This document shows positions 17,701 through 26,101 of a stretch of 64,000 nucleotides of DNA, one piece after another. The notes under the pieces are model-generated. The model saw only the letters and a program-made list of their open reading frames with translations, had not been told where the DNA came from and did no database searches. Position 1 is the stretch's first letter; the number at the start of each line of letters is the position of its first letter. The position numbers and the translations under genes were made by a program. The stretch covers positions 1 through 64,000 of the forward strand of contig JAKSTW010000001.1 in the NCBI GenBank assembly GCA_024402405.1. Direction: 5' to 3'. Source of the stretch: Spirochaetia bacterium (GTDB taxonomy: Bacteria; Spirochaetota; Spirochaetia; CADAEX01).

Positions 17701-19075
17701 CCTCCAGTGCTATGTCACCGATCTCCCAGGCATGGCTGATATTCAGATCTCCGGATGCAGATTCCTCCAGGAAAGAACCGGTACCAGCAGAACATGCCTC
17801 ATTCATGGCATAGTCAATAGGAACCCTGTTCTTCAGAAGTACATACTTGGCATCCTGACCGCCGATCTCAAAGATCGTATCCACATCATGGGCAAAATAT
17901 GTTGTTCCTACAGTATGGGCAATGATCTCGTTATATACAGCAGGTGTCTCCAGGAAAACTCCCAGGATCTCACGGGATGAACCGGTCGTGGAAGCCAGTG
18001 TGATATTGATCTTTCCATCGCCGATATCAGCCTTGACCTGTTTTCTGATCTCCTCCAGACAGAGCTTGAGAGCCTTCACCGGGTCTCCGTGAGTTCTGCC
18101 ATAATAAGAGGCAGTGATAACATCAGTCTCCATATCGATAAGGCAGGCCTTTGTTGTTGTGGAACCTCCATCAACACCCAGGATATACTCTCTGCCTGCA
18201 ACTGTCTTACCGTGTTTTGCAGGGAAGTATGTCACCTTGTCCAACTGTGTCTTAAGACTATCCAGATTACCGAAGCTTATCTTGTTGTGTGTGATAAGTT
18301 TGTCAGGAGCAGGCAGCTTGCTTCCGTTCTCAGCAGCCAGATATGCAGCGCCCAATGCCTCAAAATATGAAGCCTCGGCCGGGATGATGAATTCGATATC
18401 CGGTGCTTTTTCCTTGATGAAGCGTACAATATGGCGGTTTCTTGTTATTCCGCCGACAAGAATTACTTTTCCTTTTGTAATTCTTGCCTTTTTCAGAAAG
18501 TCTATGACTTTGACAGCCATTACATTGCTGAGTGAAAGAACGATATCGTCTTTGGTTGCTTCACCCTTGTTAAGACGGTGAGTACAGTCGCTCTTCATGA
18601 ATACTGAACATCTTGTGGAAAGCTCCAGTATTCTTGCTGTCTCAGGAACTGAGTTGACATCTTCCAGCTTCATGTTCATTCTTGCCAGCTGCTGTTTGAA
18701 AAACTCTCCTGTTCCAGATGCGCATTTGCTTCCCGAAAAATTATTAATTATTCTGCCTTCCCCATTGAGTGCATACACCACAAGGTCTTCGCCACCCATG
18801 GAAACAATGGCATCCGCCTTTAGAGACAGCCTTTTCAGTGCCTCTTCAATACAGATCGGCTCCACTGTCTTGTTCACAGCAAAGAGGAAGCGTCCCTCTG
18901 TTCCTGTGGCCAGGGCTTTGACCCCACTCTCAATTTTGTGGGAGGATAATATCTTATCCGCAGCTTCATGGAAGTTACCTTCATGGGGTATACTTTCTGC
19001 CCATAAAAGCTTGCCATCTTCAACACAAGCCACTTTCAGGCTTGAAGATCCGATATTAATTCCAACGCTTTGCAT
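14795..19075 (-). CDS. Fused 2-hydroxyacyl-CoA dehydratase activase/dehydratase-like protein
   Basis: 1426 residues from ATG 19075, which follows AAAAGGAG; the longer frame to 19096 starts inside that site. Two BcrAD/BadFG-type ATPase modules are in tandem: GINIGSSSLKVAC with the iron-sulfur cysteines in SKCASGTGEFF, and LGVDGGSTTTKACLID with NEACSAGTGSFLEE. A Cys-rich segment follows (CKSCENQCP). The rest is the DUF2229/HgdB-like part with several Cys and conserved LLGRPYNALAKEANIGIP. Proteins of this architecture are ATP-driven, oxygen-sensitive electron activators or reductases related to (R)-2-hydroxyglutaryl-CoA dehydratase. The specific substrate is unknown. It points to an anaerobic lifestyle. 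Confidence 0.9.
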   Translation of the reverse strand: MQSVGINIGSSSLKVACVEDGKLLWAESIPHEGNFHEAADKILSSHKIESGVKALATGTEGRFLFAVNKTVEPICIEEALKRLSLKADAIVSMGGEDLVVYALNGEGRIINNFSGSKCASGTGEFFKQQLARMNMKLEDVNSVPETARILELSTRCSVFMKSDCTHRLNKGEATKDDIVLSLSNVMAVKVIDFLKKARITKGKVILVGGITRNRHIVRFIKEKAPDIEFIIPAEASYFEALGAAYLAAENGSKLPAPDKLITHNKISFGNLDSLKTQLDKVTYFPAKHGKTVAGREYILGVDGGSTTTKACLIDMETDVITASYYGRTHGDPVKALKLCLEEIRKQVKADIGDGKINITLASTTGSSREILGVFLETPAVYNEIIAHTVGTTYFAHDVDTIFEIGGQDAKYVLLKNRVPIDYAMNEACSAGTGSFLEESASGDLNISHAWEIGDIALEADNPLKFGEHCSAFINSDIRKAIQQGASKANITAGIVTSIVSNYLNRVVGNRTVGNRIFLQGGVAKNKAIPLAFSLLLGKEIMVPPDPELMGCFGVGLLAKEKFQDGIISKGSFDIDKIINSEIVYEREFNCKSCENQCPIRVLNVNGNKYMFGGRCSKYTNSRKKKNFDENAIRNFVDERNDLMFNICAPKEEDFIKRRDYTVGIPKAFSVYTLYPFYSWFFHELGIRTVLSDKVPHAGIARTESTYCFPSEIAHGAVQDILDKKTDYIFLPHFRDMPSHETDIHANFCPITQSLPYYIRKAFPEIPEEKILSPVVSFRTTLEKAKEFFLELGKKLGYTDDESGKAFDKALAKQNEYQEKAFALGAEALEYAKTQKQPVIALLGRPYNALAKEANIGIPRKFTSRGNTVIPFDILPIGDKKIFPNMYWYYGQKDMHQAFNLKDNPNVFVTWVSNFSCAPDSFMLHYLKWIMGTKPFLILELDSHSADAGVDTRVEAFLDIIEGYRLKYSGKDEERYDNGLRFVNDGQNEPHLRNEHTGEDIPIRNNKRVKILLSNMGDISARFMASTANSLGFQAEAVPIPTPRTLRFARNHASGKECVPSLLLLGSMLEYFASEKYDKSKIYMIFVPITTGPCRTGQYFVYYQNLFRDLHLENVVVFTLSADHSYSELGGDFSKIMWQALCAADYLKDIQTVLRTCAADQQYALNEVQEGVKYVLAESQKDQKNILPALRTFAERVKKIPLKKDPNKVPKVLVVGEIYVRRDDYADDEIIGKCANNGIIAKVSGIGEWIHYTDFVQEYYLKRERTVFPWYKKLFSENTKKLLILKAAKKWKEVSEAKIKEALSPCGLIPHSPHDMDKIMANAQKFVSFELNSEITISSGAAATAMEEGYCGVINISPFACLIGRVIEGLYIPYARQNKFPAISIEIDGNQLPPNIINKLNIFMLNVKRYKDNPGAADLIDYEEESK

Positions 19076-19094
19076 AGAAATACTCCTTTTCCTC

Positions 19095-19115
19095 ATGTAA
19101 ATAGGGGATTTACAT
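19095..19115. promoter_or_regulatory. Operator-like inverted repeat upstream of the dehydratase/activase
   Basis: ATGTAAAT-N5-ATTTACAT is a perfect 8-base inverted repeat between the ribosome site of the large gene and a possible promoter (minus strand TTGATT-17-TATTTT further upstream). Its position just downstream of the likely start of transcription suits a repressor site. No regulator gene is adjacent. Confidence 0.45.
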
Positions 19116-19199
19116 AATATATATGAAAATACTTATATTATTCTTTTTAATCAAGAGAAATTTTGTTTTCGTACTATTTAAAATAATTTAAAAATTTAA

Positions 19200-20714
19200 T
19201 TACCTCAGAAAAACATTGGAGGCAAACGCAGGATCACTGGTAACATGGAATCCCAGCTTGCGGAGCCCTGCCTCATCACCAGGCGACGGAATATGGGTCA
19301 GATGTATCTCACATCCCTCCAGCTCACGCAATTTCTTCAGCGCCACACCTGCACGCTGGTCAGTGGCAGCTGCCAATGCAAAGGCAATAAGTGTCTCCTC
19401 CAGATTCAGGCTGACAGAATTACTCTTGAAGATCTTCTCCTTGAAATCAGCCAGAGAAGTCAGAATACTTGCCGGCAGCAGATCCACCTCGCTGGGAATA
19501 CCAGCCAGACGCTTGGCGGCAGACAGCACCACACTTGAAGCCGCATGGAGAAGAGGAGAATTATGACCTGTGACGATCGTTCCGTCAGGAAGCTCAATGG
19601 CAGCACCGCTGTAAATTCCCTTATTTCCCTTGTTAAGCAGTCTGGCTCTCTGTGCCGCATCCCGGGCTGGCCGAACAGTGCTCCTGTCCTCCTGGGTAAG
19701 CCCCATCTCCTTCATTATAAGCTCAACTCTCTGCAGTGTCTCTTTGCTGCACAGTCCCATAACATGCTCACCGGAATACCTGAAATAACGTCTTATCACT
19801 TCCTGCCCTGCCGCTTTTCTGACAACATCATCATCAACAATGGCAAAACCGGCTCTGTTCACGCCCATATCTGTAGGAGATTTATAACAGCACGGAGAAT
19901 CCGTTATCTTCTCTATTATCCTCTGAAGAAGCGGGAATGCCTCTATATCTCTGTTATAATTGACAGTCTTGATATCATAAGCCTCCAGATGGAAGTGATC
20001 TATCATATTAACATCATTAAGCTCTGCGGTGGCAGCCTCATAAGCTATATTCACAGGATGTTTCAGCGGAAGATTCCAGATAGGGAAAGTCTCGAACTTG
20101 GCATAAGCGGCTCTTATCCCTCTCTTATGGTCATGATACATCTGAGAAAGGCAGGTGGCCAGCTTGCCGCTTCCCGGACCAGGTCCGGTCACCACCACAA
20201 TAGGCTTTTCGGTCTCAATATATGAATTGGCACCATAACCGGCCTCACTGACAATAAGATCCACATCTGTAGGATATCCTTTGGTGAAACCATGAGTATA
20301 GACTTTCATGCCCATACATTCCAGTGCATTCTTAAAGACAACAGCTGACGGCTGCTCTGTATATCTTGTGATGACAACAGCCTTGACCTGGATTCCCCAG
20401 CGGGCAAAGTCGTCAATGCTCTTCAGAGTATCAGCATCATAGGTAATTCCGAAATCAGCTCTGACTTTCTTTTTTTCTATATCTATGGCACAGATACACA
20501 TGATGACATCAACAGTATCCTTCATGTGGGAAAGAAGACGCATCTTCACATTAGGATCAAAACCAGGCAGCACTCTGGCCGCATGATAGTCATAAAGAAT
20601 CTTTCCGCCGAATTCCAGATAAAGTTTATCACAATCAGAATTTTTTATTCTTTCAAGAATAGTCTCGCTCTGCTGTTTCAGATATAGATCATTGTCAAAG
20701 CCTATTTTGTTCAT
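19200..20714 (-). CDS. DUF1846 family protein
   Basis: 504 residues from ATG 20714 (GGGGAG immediately upstream), typical for the DUF1846 family. Recognisable segments are KIGFDNDLYLKQQSETILER at the N-terminus, LYLEFGGKILYDYHAARVLP, VVVTGPGPGSGKLATCLSQM (a P-loop-like GPGPGSGK), and FRYSGEHVMGLC. The family is a conserved cytoplasmic protein of unknown biochemical role; the GSGK segment suggests phosphate or nucleotide binding. It is upstream of, and in the same direction as, the dehydratase/activase gene, but the AT-rich 120-base gap carries its own likely promoter. Confidence 0.88.
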   Translation of the reverse strand: MNKIGFDNDLYLKQQSETILERIKNSDCDKLYLEFGGKILYDYHAARVLPGFDPNVKMRLLSHMKDTVDVIMCICAIDIEKKKVRADFGITYDADTLKSIDDFARWGIQVKAVVITRYTEQPSAVVFKNALECMGMKVYTHGFTKGYPTDVDLIVSEAGYGANSYIETEKPIVVVTGPGPGSGKLATCLSQMYHDHKRGIRAAYAKFETFPIWNLPLKHPVNIAYEAATAELNDVNMIDHFHLEAYDIKTVNYNRDIEAFPLLQRIIEKITDSPCCYKSPTDMGVNRAGFAIVDDDVVRKAAGQEVIRRYFRYSGEHVMGLCSKETLQRVELIMKEMGLTQEDRSTVRPARDAAQRARLLNKGNKGIYSGAAIELPDGTIVTGHNSPLLHAASSVVLSAAKRLAGIPSEVDLLPASILTSLADFKEKIFKSNSVSLNLEETLIAFALAAATDQRAGVALKKLRELEGCEIHLTHIPSPGDEAGLRKLGFHVTSDPAFASNVFLR

Positions 20715-20738
20715 ACTCCCCTCTAAGCACATTGGTGA

Positions 20739-21425
20739 TTATATGAAGAACTGAAAAAAAGTTTCAAGATTGTTTTTGATAATTGTTTCAAGGACACCCG
20801 CAGAAGTGCCCTTTTCACCAGCTGCCATCGTATATAAATTTTTCAGCCTGTCACTGACAGACACCATGGAATCTGTCTCAAGAAAGAGCCTGTCTACCGG
20901 AATCTTTCTGAAGATCTCCGCACTTTTGCTCCCGGCATCAAGTGCTTCCAGCTGAAAAGAGAACCATGTGTTGCGTCTCAGCAGAGATCTGGCAGTCTCC
21001 CAGGAGCCAGAATAATAATGCATCAGAATCGGTATATCGGGATTCACATCCTGCAATATCTCATTCAATATCCCCCAGGCTCTGACACAGTGAACCGATA
21101 CAGGCAGTCCGAATCTTTCAGCCAGTTCCAGATGTTTTCTGAAAAACTCCACCTGGGAATCCTCCGGCGGATTACGCCCGGCACGGTCAATTCCAGTTTC
21201 GCCCAGGCCAAACCTTCCATTCTTTTTATCCATGGATGATATAAATCTCTCAAGTTCGGAAACATCATATTTTTTATTATCTGCATACCATGGATGAATG
21301 CCATAAAATGGGATGATATTGTTCTGCAGGGGAATCTTAGCCCAGTCATCAGGTGTCACAGAGTTATACAGCACCAGAATATCATCGTCAGAAGCAGGAA
21401 AATAATGACAGTGGGCATCCAGCAT
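20739..21425 (-). CDS. TatD-family metal-dependent hydrolase
   Basis: 228 residues. The N-terminal metal ligands are in LDAHCHYF. Other family motifs are FYGIHPWYAD, FGLGETGIDRAGR (metal-binding Glu), LPVSVHCVRAW, PILMHYYSGS and LFLETDSM. TatD proteins are 3'-5' exonucleases/deoxyribonucleases or related amidohydrolases. It is somewhat shorter than typical members (about 260). It precedes the DUF1846 gene with a 24-base gap. It diverges from murD. Confidence 0.88.
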   Translation of the reverse strand: MLDAHCHYFPASDDDILVLYNSVTPDDWAKIPLQNNIIPFYGIHPWYADNKKYDVSELERFISSMDKKNGRFGLGETGIDRAGRNPPEDSQVEFFRKHLELAERFGLPVSVHCVRAWGILNEILQDVNPDIPILMHYYSGSWETARSLLRRNTWFSFQLEALDAGSKSAEIFRKIPVDRLFLETDSMVSVSDRLKNLYTMAAGEKGTSAGVLETIIKNNLETFFQFFI

Positions 21426-21515
21426 GAATAAATTTTAAACCCACAGAAACCACCAGTCAATCCTTCTTTTATACAAATTGAAATTATGTTATATTGCCAG
21501 AAGAGGATCAACTTT

Positions 21516-22877
21516 ATGGAAAATTTTAATGGTAAGAAAATCACGATCATGGGACTGGGACTTAACGGAGGCGGAATGGCTGCCGCAAAATTTTTTGCCA
21601 GCCGGGGGGCCACAGTTACAGTAACCGATCTAAGGGATGCCGCTACACTGAAGCCGTCCATGGATATGCTGTCTGATCTTAATATCAGATATGTGCTGGA
21701 AAAACATGACTTCGCTGATTTTGAGGATGCGGATATTGTCATCAAGAATCCGGCAGTTCCCCTCTCATCCCCTTACCTTGCGAAAGCAAAAAGAATAGAG
21801 ACCGATATTTCCATATTCCTCTCACAGTTCACAGGAGATGTCATAGCTGTGACAGGCAGCAAAGGTAAATCGACCACAGTATCAGCCATCTATCATGGAA
21901 TAAAAAAGCTGAAGGATGATACATTCCTGGGCGGTAATATCACAATATCGCCACTGACATTCATAGACCAGCTGACACCTTCATCACTGGTCATCCTTGA
22001 GCTGTCATCCTGGCAGCTGGCAGATATCAGAGGAAAAAATCTCCTGAAACCAGCAGTATCAGTCATAACCAATATCATGCATGAGCATCAGAACCGCTAC
22101 AGCAGTGTTCAGGAATATGCTGACGACAAGAAAGTCATATATCAGAGCCAGAATAAAGATCAGTACACACTCTGCAACTTTGACGACAGCTACGGACAGC
22201 AGTTCTTCAGCGAGACACCGGGACATCCTATATGGTTCTCAAGCCATGATATCCCATATGATGAAAAAATATGGATCGAAAACAAGAAGGGATATATCTG
22301 CCTGAACAATAAAAAATATCAGATATTACCGGAAGATATTATGATACCTGGAGAACACAACCGGAAAAATCTGCTGATCGCCGCTGCTGTTATGTATCTT
22401 TATGGCTTCAAGCCACAGGAAATTCAGAATACACTGCAGGATTTCAGGGGAATACCTCACCGGCTGGAATTTGTCAGGGAGATCAATGGCAGGAAATTCT
22501 ATAACGACACCACCGCCACAGTGCCGCAGGCATGTCTGGCAGCAGTGAAAAGCTTTGAATCTCCAGTCGTTCTCATTGCAGGAGGAACGGATAAAAATCT
22601 TGAATTTGACCTGGTTCCTGAAATAGCCAGAAAAGTGAAGAAACTGATCCTTCTGGACGGCAGTGCCACAAAAAAGTTCATGAAGCTTCTGGATGATGAA
22701 AATCTTCCGTTTTTCGGACCATTCGATTCTCTTGAGAAAGGGCTCCAGAAAGCAGTTTCTGAATCTTCCGCAGGAGATGTCATACTGTTTTCACCCGGCA
22801 GCACTTCCTTCGAGATGTTTAAAAATGAGTTTGACAGAGGAAATTCATTCATAAAACTGGTCAGCCAGCTCTGCTGA
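21516..22877 (+). CDS. murD: UDP-N-acetylmuramoyl-L-alanine--D-glutamate ligase
   Basis: 453 residues from ATG 21516 (AGAGGA upstream). It adds D-Glu to UDP-MurNAc-L-Ala in peptidoglycan synthesis. The N-terminal Rossmann-like segment is ITIMGLGLNGGGMAAAKFFA; the ATP loop is VIAVTGSKGKSTTVSAIYHG. Further Mur ligase motifs are VILELSSWQLAD, NIMHEHQNRY, MIPGEHNRKNLLIAAAV, GIPHRLEFV, FYNDTTATVPQA and the C-terminal LFSPGSTSFEMF. All key elements are present. It appears to be a single gene; its usual cell-wall cluster partners are not adjacent. Confidence 0.95.
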   Translation: MENFNGKKITIMGLGLNGGGMAAAKFFASRGATVTVTDLRDAATLKPSMDMLSDLNIRYVLEKHDFADFEDADIVIKNPAVPLSSPYLAKAKRIETDISIFLSQFTGDVIAVTGSKGKSTTVSAIYHGIKKLKDDTFLGGNITISPLTFIDQLTPSSLVILELSSWQLADIRGKNLLKPAVSVITNIMHEHQNRYSSVQEYADDKKVIYQSQNKDQYTLCNFDDSYGQQFFSETPGHPIWFSSHDIPYDEKIWIENKKGYICLNNKKYQILPEDIMIPGEHNRKNLLIAAAVMYLYGFKPQEIQNTLQDFRGIPHRLEFVREINGRKFYNDTTATVPQACLAAVKSFESPVVLIAGGTDKNLEFDLVPEIARKVKKLILLDGSATKKFMKLLDDENLPFFGPFDSLEKGLQKAVSESSAGDVILFSPGSTSFEMFKNEFDRGNSFIKLVSQLC

Positions 22878-22933
22878 TAAATTTTATATCGCCTGAATAA
22901 AATCAGATTCTCATTTTTTCGTATTAATCAGAT

Positions 22934-23593
22934 ATGGAAATAAATCAGTTGGCGGAAGAAGAACGCCCAAGAGAAAAATTATTGCAATACGGAAGCAGCT
23001 ATCTTAATGATACGGAACTTATTGCCATAATATTAGGATCCGGCATCAAAGGTAAAGGGATAATGCAGCTGGCCAGGGAAATTGTCAGGATCATCGACAG
23101 AAGCGGTGACAGTCTGGATATCAGAACACTTATGGATGTGAACGGTCTTGGAATAGCAAAGGCATCACTTATCATGGCAGCCCTTGAATTTTCCAGAAGA
23201 AGATTCCAGCCAAGTCTGAAACGGATACATCTTCCTTCGGATGTGCTTCCGGCACTGGCACACTATGCGGATCGCACCCAGGAGCATTTTATCTGCATAT
23301 CACTGAACGGAGCTTATGAGATACTGCAAGAACGTGTTGTCTCCATAGGACTGGTAAACCGGACAATGGTACACCCACGGGAAGTTTTCTCAGATCCCAT
23401 CAAAGACAGAGCCACTGCCATAATCTGCGCCCATAACCATCCCAGCGGCAACACAGAGCCAAGCCAGGAAGACAGAGATGTGACAAAAATGTTGCGGCAG
23501 GCAGGAAAAGTACTGGGGATCGAACTCCTTGACCACATAATTTTTTCGCAGAAAGGCTATTATAGCTTTGCCGAAAACAATGAATTAGTGTAA
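22934..23593 (+). CDS. radC: RadC-family JAMM-domain protein
   Basis: 219 residues. The N-terminal UPF0758 region has REKLLQYGSSYLNDTELIAI and a helix-hairpin-helix-like segment (VNGLGIAKASLIMAALE). The JAMM/MPN metal site is AHNHPSGNTEPSQED near the C-terminus. The biochemical function of RadC proteins remains uncertain despite the name. TATTAA ends 6 bases before the ATG, suggesting a leaderless start, though no -35 is visible. It heads a run with the DUF3783 and efflux genes. Confidence 0.94.
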   Translation: MEINQLAEEERPREKLLQYGSSYLNDTELIAIILGSGIKGKGIMQLAREIVRIIDRSGDSLDIRTLMDVNGLGIAKASLIMAALEFSRRRFQPSLKRIHLPSDVLPALAHYADRTQEHFICISLNGAYEILQERVVSIGLVNRTMVHPREVFSDPIKDRATAIICAHNHPSGNTEPSQEDRDVTKMLRQAGKVLGIELLDHIIFSQKGYYSFAENNELV

Positions 23594-23602
23594 TATGAAT
23601 TT

Positions 23603-23803
23603 ATGGACGACAAAGTAATATTCATAAATGGATTTCAGCGAGAAGAGGTATTCGACATAATGAGGGCTGTCAAAAAGGCAGTGAAAGATCCAGAGAAAAT
23701 AGCATTCTGCATGGGAACAGAGGACAATATGTCTTTTACAGTAAAGGAGCTTATCAGCCAGGTCTCTGCAGAGCATCATATTATGACAGGGAGAAAAAAA
23801 TGA
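23603..23803 (+). CDS. Small DUF3783-like protein
   Basis: 66 residues, beginning MDDKVIFINGFQREEVFDIM and predicted to be a small alpha/beta domain without membrane segments. The fold pattern (short strand, helix, CMGTEDN, helix) resembles the DUF3783 family of unknown function. It lies 9 bases after radC and its stop overlaps the efflux gene start (ATGA), which supports it as a real gene. Confidence 0.7.
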   Translation: MDDKVIFINGFQREEVFDIMRAVKKAVKDPEKIAFCMGTEDNMSFTVKELISQVSAEHHIMTGRKK

Positions 23804-24975
23804 CAGAATGGATCGTAAAAACATTCATAAAAAATCACGATAAAGTCACAGAACCGACAGTTCGGACAGCCTACGGGAAACTGGCAAGTACAGTCGGTAT
23901 TTTCTGTAACGTGCTCCTGTTCGCCGGAAAACTCCTGGCCGGTCTTATCACCGGAAGTATCGCAATCATGGCAGATGCAGTCAACAACCTTTCTGATGCT
24001 TCAGGCAACATAGTCAGTCTGGCAGGATTCAAACTGGCTGCAAAAGCACCGGATCAGAAACACCCTTATGGATATGCACGCTATGAATATCTGGCAGGAC
24101 TCACAGTGTCAGCCATGATTCTGGCCATCGGATTCTCACTGTGCAAAGAATCAGTAATCAAAATATATGCTCCGGCTGAGATACTGTTCAGCTGGCTTTC
24201 CATGGGAATTCTGGCATCTTCCATTGCCGTGAAGCTGTGGATGAGTCATTTCAACAAAGTGCTGGGAGACAAAATCAATTCAGATACACTGAAAGCTACC
24301 GCCGCAGACAGCAGGAATGATGTCATCAGTACAGGTGCAGTACTGGTCAGTTCTCTTATAGGACATTATACAGGAATTGCCAGGATAGATGGAATAATGG
24401 GTCTTCTGGTGGCAATATTCATCATCTACAGCGGCTTCAATCTGGTGAGGGAAACCATGTCTCCGCTGCTGGGAGAAAGCCCTGATCCCGAACTGGTGAC
24501 AATGATAGAAAAAAAAGTCATGAGCTATCCGGGAGTTCTGGGAATCCACGATCTGATGGTACATGACTATGGTCCGGGACATAAGTTCGCCAGTCTTCAC
24601 CTGGAAATGCCGGCAGAGAATGATGCCATGGCGAGTCATGACCTGATAGACAACATCGAAAACGATTTCCTGAAAAATGATAAGCTTTTGGTCTCCATCC
24701 ACTTTGATCCTATCATCACAGCAGACAGCAGAGTGTCAGAAACACGGATGAAGATAGCGGCAGGAGTTCATGATCTGGACAGTCGGCTTTCCATCCACGA
24801 TCTGCGAATGGTAGTGGGACCGACCCATACAAATGTGCTCTTCGATCTTGCTTTTCCGGCAGATTTCCGCAGTGATATACCGACATTGGTCCGCGCTGTG
24901 GAAAAAATAGTCACAGACATAGACAGCAAATATATTCCCAAAGTGAAGGCAGAGCAGAGTTTCGTAACCAAGTGA
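23800..24975 (+). CDS. Cation diffusion facilitator (CDF) family transporter
   Basis: 391 residues with six hydrophobic segments followed by a cytoplasmic ferredoxin-like domain. The metal site of transmembrane helix 2 is ADAVNNLSDASGNI (D-x3-D) and that of helix 5 is AADSRNDVISTG. Such proteins export Zn2+, Mn2+, Fe2+ or Co2+ using the proton gradient. The C-terminal domain (LMVHDYGPGHKFASLHLEM) is longer than in short members. It is translationally coupled to the small upstream gene and ends one base from the stop of the convergent glycerate kinase gene. Confidence 0.94.
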   Translation: MTEWIVKTFIKNHDKVTEPTVRTAYGKLASTVGIFCNVLLFAGKLLAGLITGSIAIMADAVNNLSDASGNIVSLAGFKLAAKAPDQKHPYGYARYEYLAGLTVSAMILAIGFSLCKESVIKIYAPAEILFSWLSMGILASSIAVKLWMSHFNKVLGDKINSDTLKATAADSRNDVISTGAVLVSSLIGHYTGIARIDGIMGLLVAIFIIYSGFNLVRETMSPLLGESPDPELVTMIEKKVMSYPGVLGIHDLMVHDYGPGHKFASLHLEMPAENDAMASHDLIDNIENDFLKNDKLLVSIHFDPIITADSRVSETRMKIAAGVHDLDSRLSIHDLRMVVGPTHTNVLFDLAFPADFRSDIPTLVRAVEKIVTDIDSKYIPKVKAEQSFVTK

Positions 24976-24976
24976 G

Positions 24977-26101
24977 TCAGCGCAGCATTCTTAAGACATT
25001 ATAAGCCGTATATTTCAGATTGGCAGCACTTTTATGTCTGCTGATGGAAAAATCTTCCGGCAGTCTGTTTATGCTGAAAACAGCAGTCATTCCATTGCCA
25101 TAAGCAGACGAAATCTCATCATCAACAACCCCTCCTACGAGTGCTATGAGAGGTTTATTATATAATTTTGCACGGTCAGCAACACCAGAAAGTACTTTTC
25201 CGCAAAGGCTCTGTCCATCCATACGGCCTTCTCCGGTAATAATAAAATCAGCATCAGCTATCACTGAATCAAAATTTACAGTATCAAGCATTGTCTGTAT
25301 TCCGCTTTTCAGTTCAGCCCCCAGGAAAAACCGCATACCTGCCCCCATAGCTCCAGCAGAACCACTGCCAGGAATAGAAGCAATATCGACCCCGCTCATC
25401 TGTTCAAATATATCTCCCAAATGCACAAGTCCTGAATCCAGATGCTGAATCATCGCCAGATCAGCCCCTTTCTGAGGACCATATACATAGGCAGCTCCAT
25501 TCTTACCATACATAGGATTGGAAATATCACACATGGTTATTACGGAAACATCATTCAGCAACATATCTTTATCTTTCAGATCAATCCGTTCTATCAGTTC
25601 CAGTGTGCCGCCAGTCGGAATGAATGACTCTCCGCATTTATTATAAAATTTAATGCCTAAAGCTGAAGCCATTCCACAACCAGCATCATTAGTTGAGGAT
25701 CCGCCCAAACCCAGAATCACTTTTTTCGCCCCTTTTTTTACAGCATCCAACAGCAATTCACCAACCCCACAAGTAGTAGTCAACTCAGGATTTCTATCAT
25801 CACCAACCAGCGGCAACCCAGAACACGCAGCCATTTCTATAACAGCAGTCTTTCCATCAGGCAACATTCCATATTCAGCATCCACATTACGGAAATATGG
25901 GCCGCTGACTGTCAGATGTTCCTTTTTACCGCCTAAAGCCATCAAATAGGCATTGACTGTCCCTTCTCCACCATCAGCAATAGGAATCGACACAATTTCA
26001 GAATCAGGGAAAACTGTCTTTATTTCATTGCTGATGATCTGACATATTTCCATAGAACTCAGAGTACCTTTAAAGGAATCTGGTATCAGTACAAATTTCA
26101 A
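24977..26101 (-). CDS. glxK: Glycerate kinase (GlxK/GarK type)
   Basis: 374 residues, a normal length for class-II glycerate 2-kinases. N-terminal MKFVLIPDSFKGTLSS, then PIADGGEGT, VILGLGGSSTNDAGCGMASA, and FIITGEGRMDGQSL are diagnostic. It phosphorylates glycerate with ATP. Its ATG overlaps the stop of the LarA gene (ATGA), indicating a two-gene unit handling short hydroxy-acids. Confidence 0.95.
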   Translation of the reverse strand: MKFVLIPDSFKGTLSSMEICQIISNEIKTVFPDSEIVSIPIADGGEGTVNAYLMALGGKKEHLTVSGPYFRNVDAEYGMLPDGKTAVIEMAACSGLPLVGDDRNPELTTTCGVGELLLDAVKKGAKKVILGLGGSSTNDAGCGMASALGIKFYNKCGESFIPTGGTLELIERIDLKDKDMLLNDVSVITMCDISNPMYGKNGAAYVYGPQKGADLAMIQHLDSGLVHLGDIFEQMSGVDIASIPGSGSAGAMGAGMRFFLGAELKSGIQTMLDTVNFDSVIADADFIITGEGRMDGQSLCGKVLSGVADRAKLYNKPLIALVGGVVDDEISSAYGNGMTAVFSINRLPEDFSISRHKSAANLKYTAYNVLRMLR

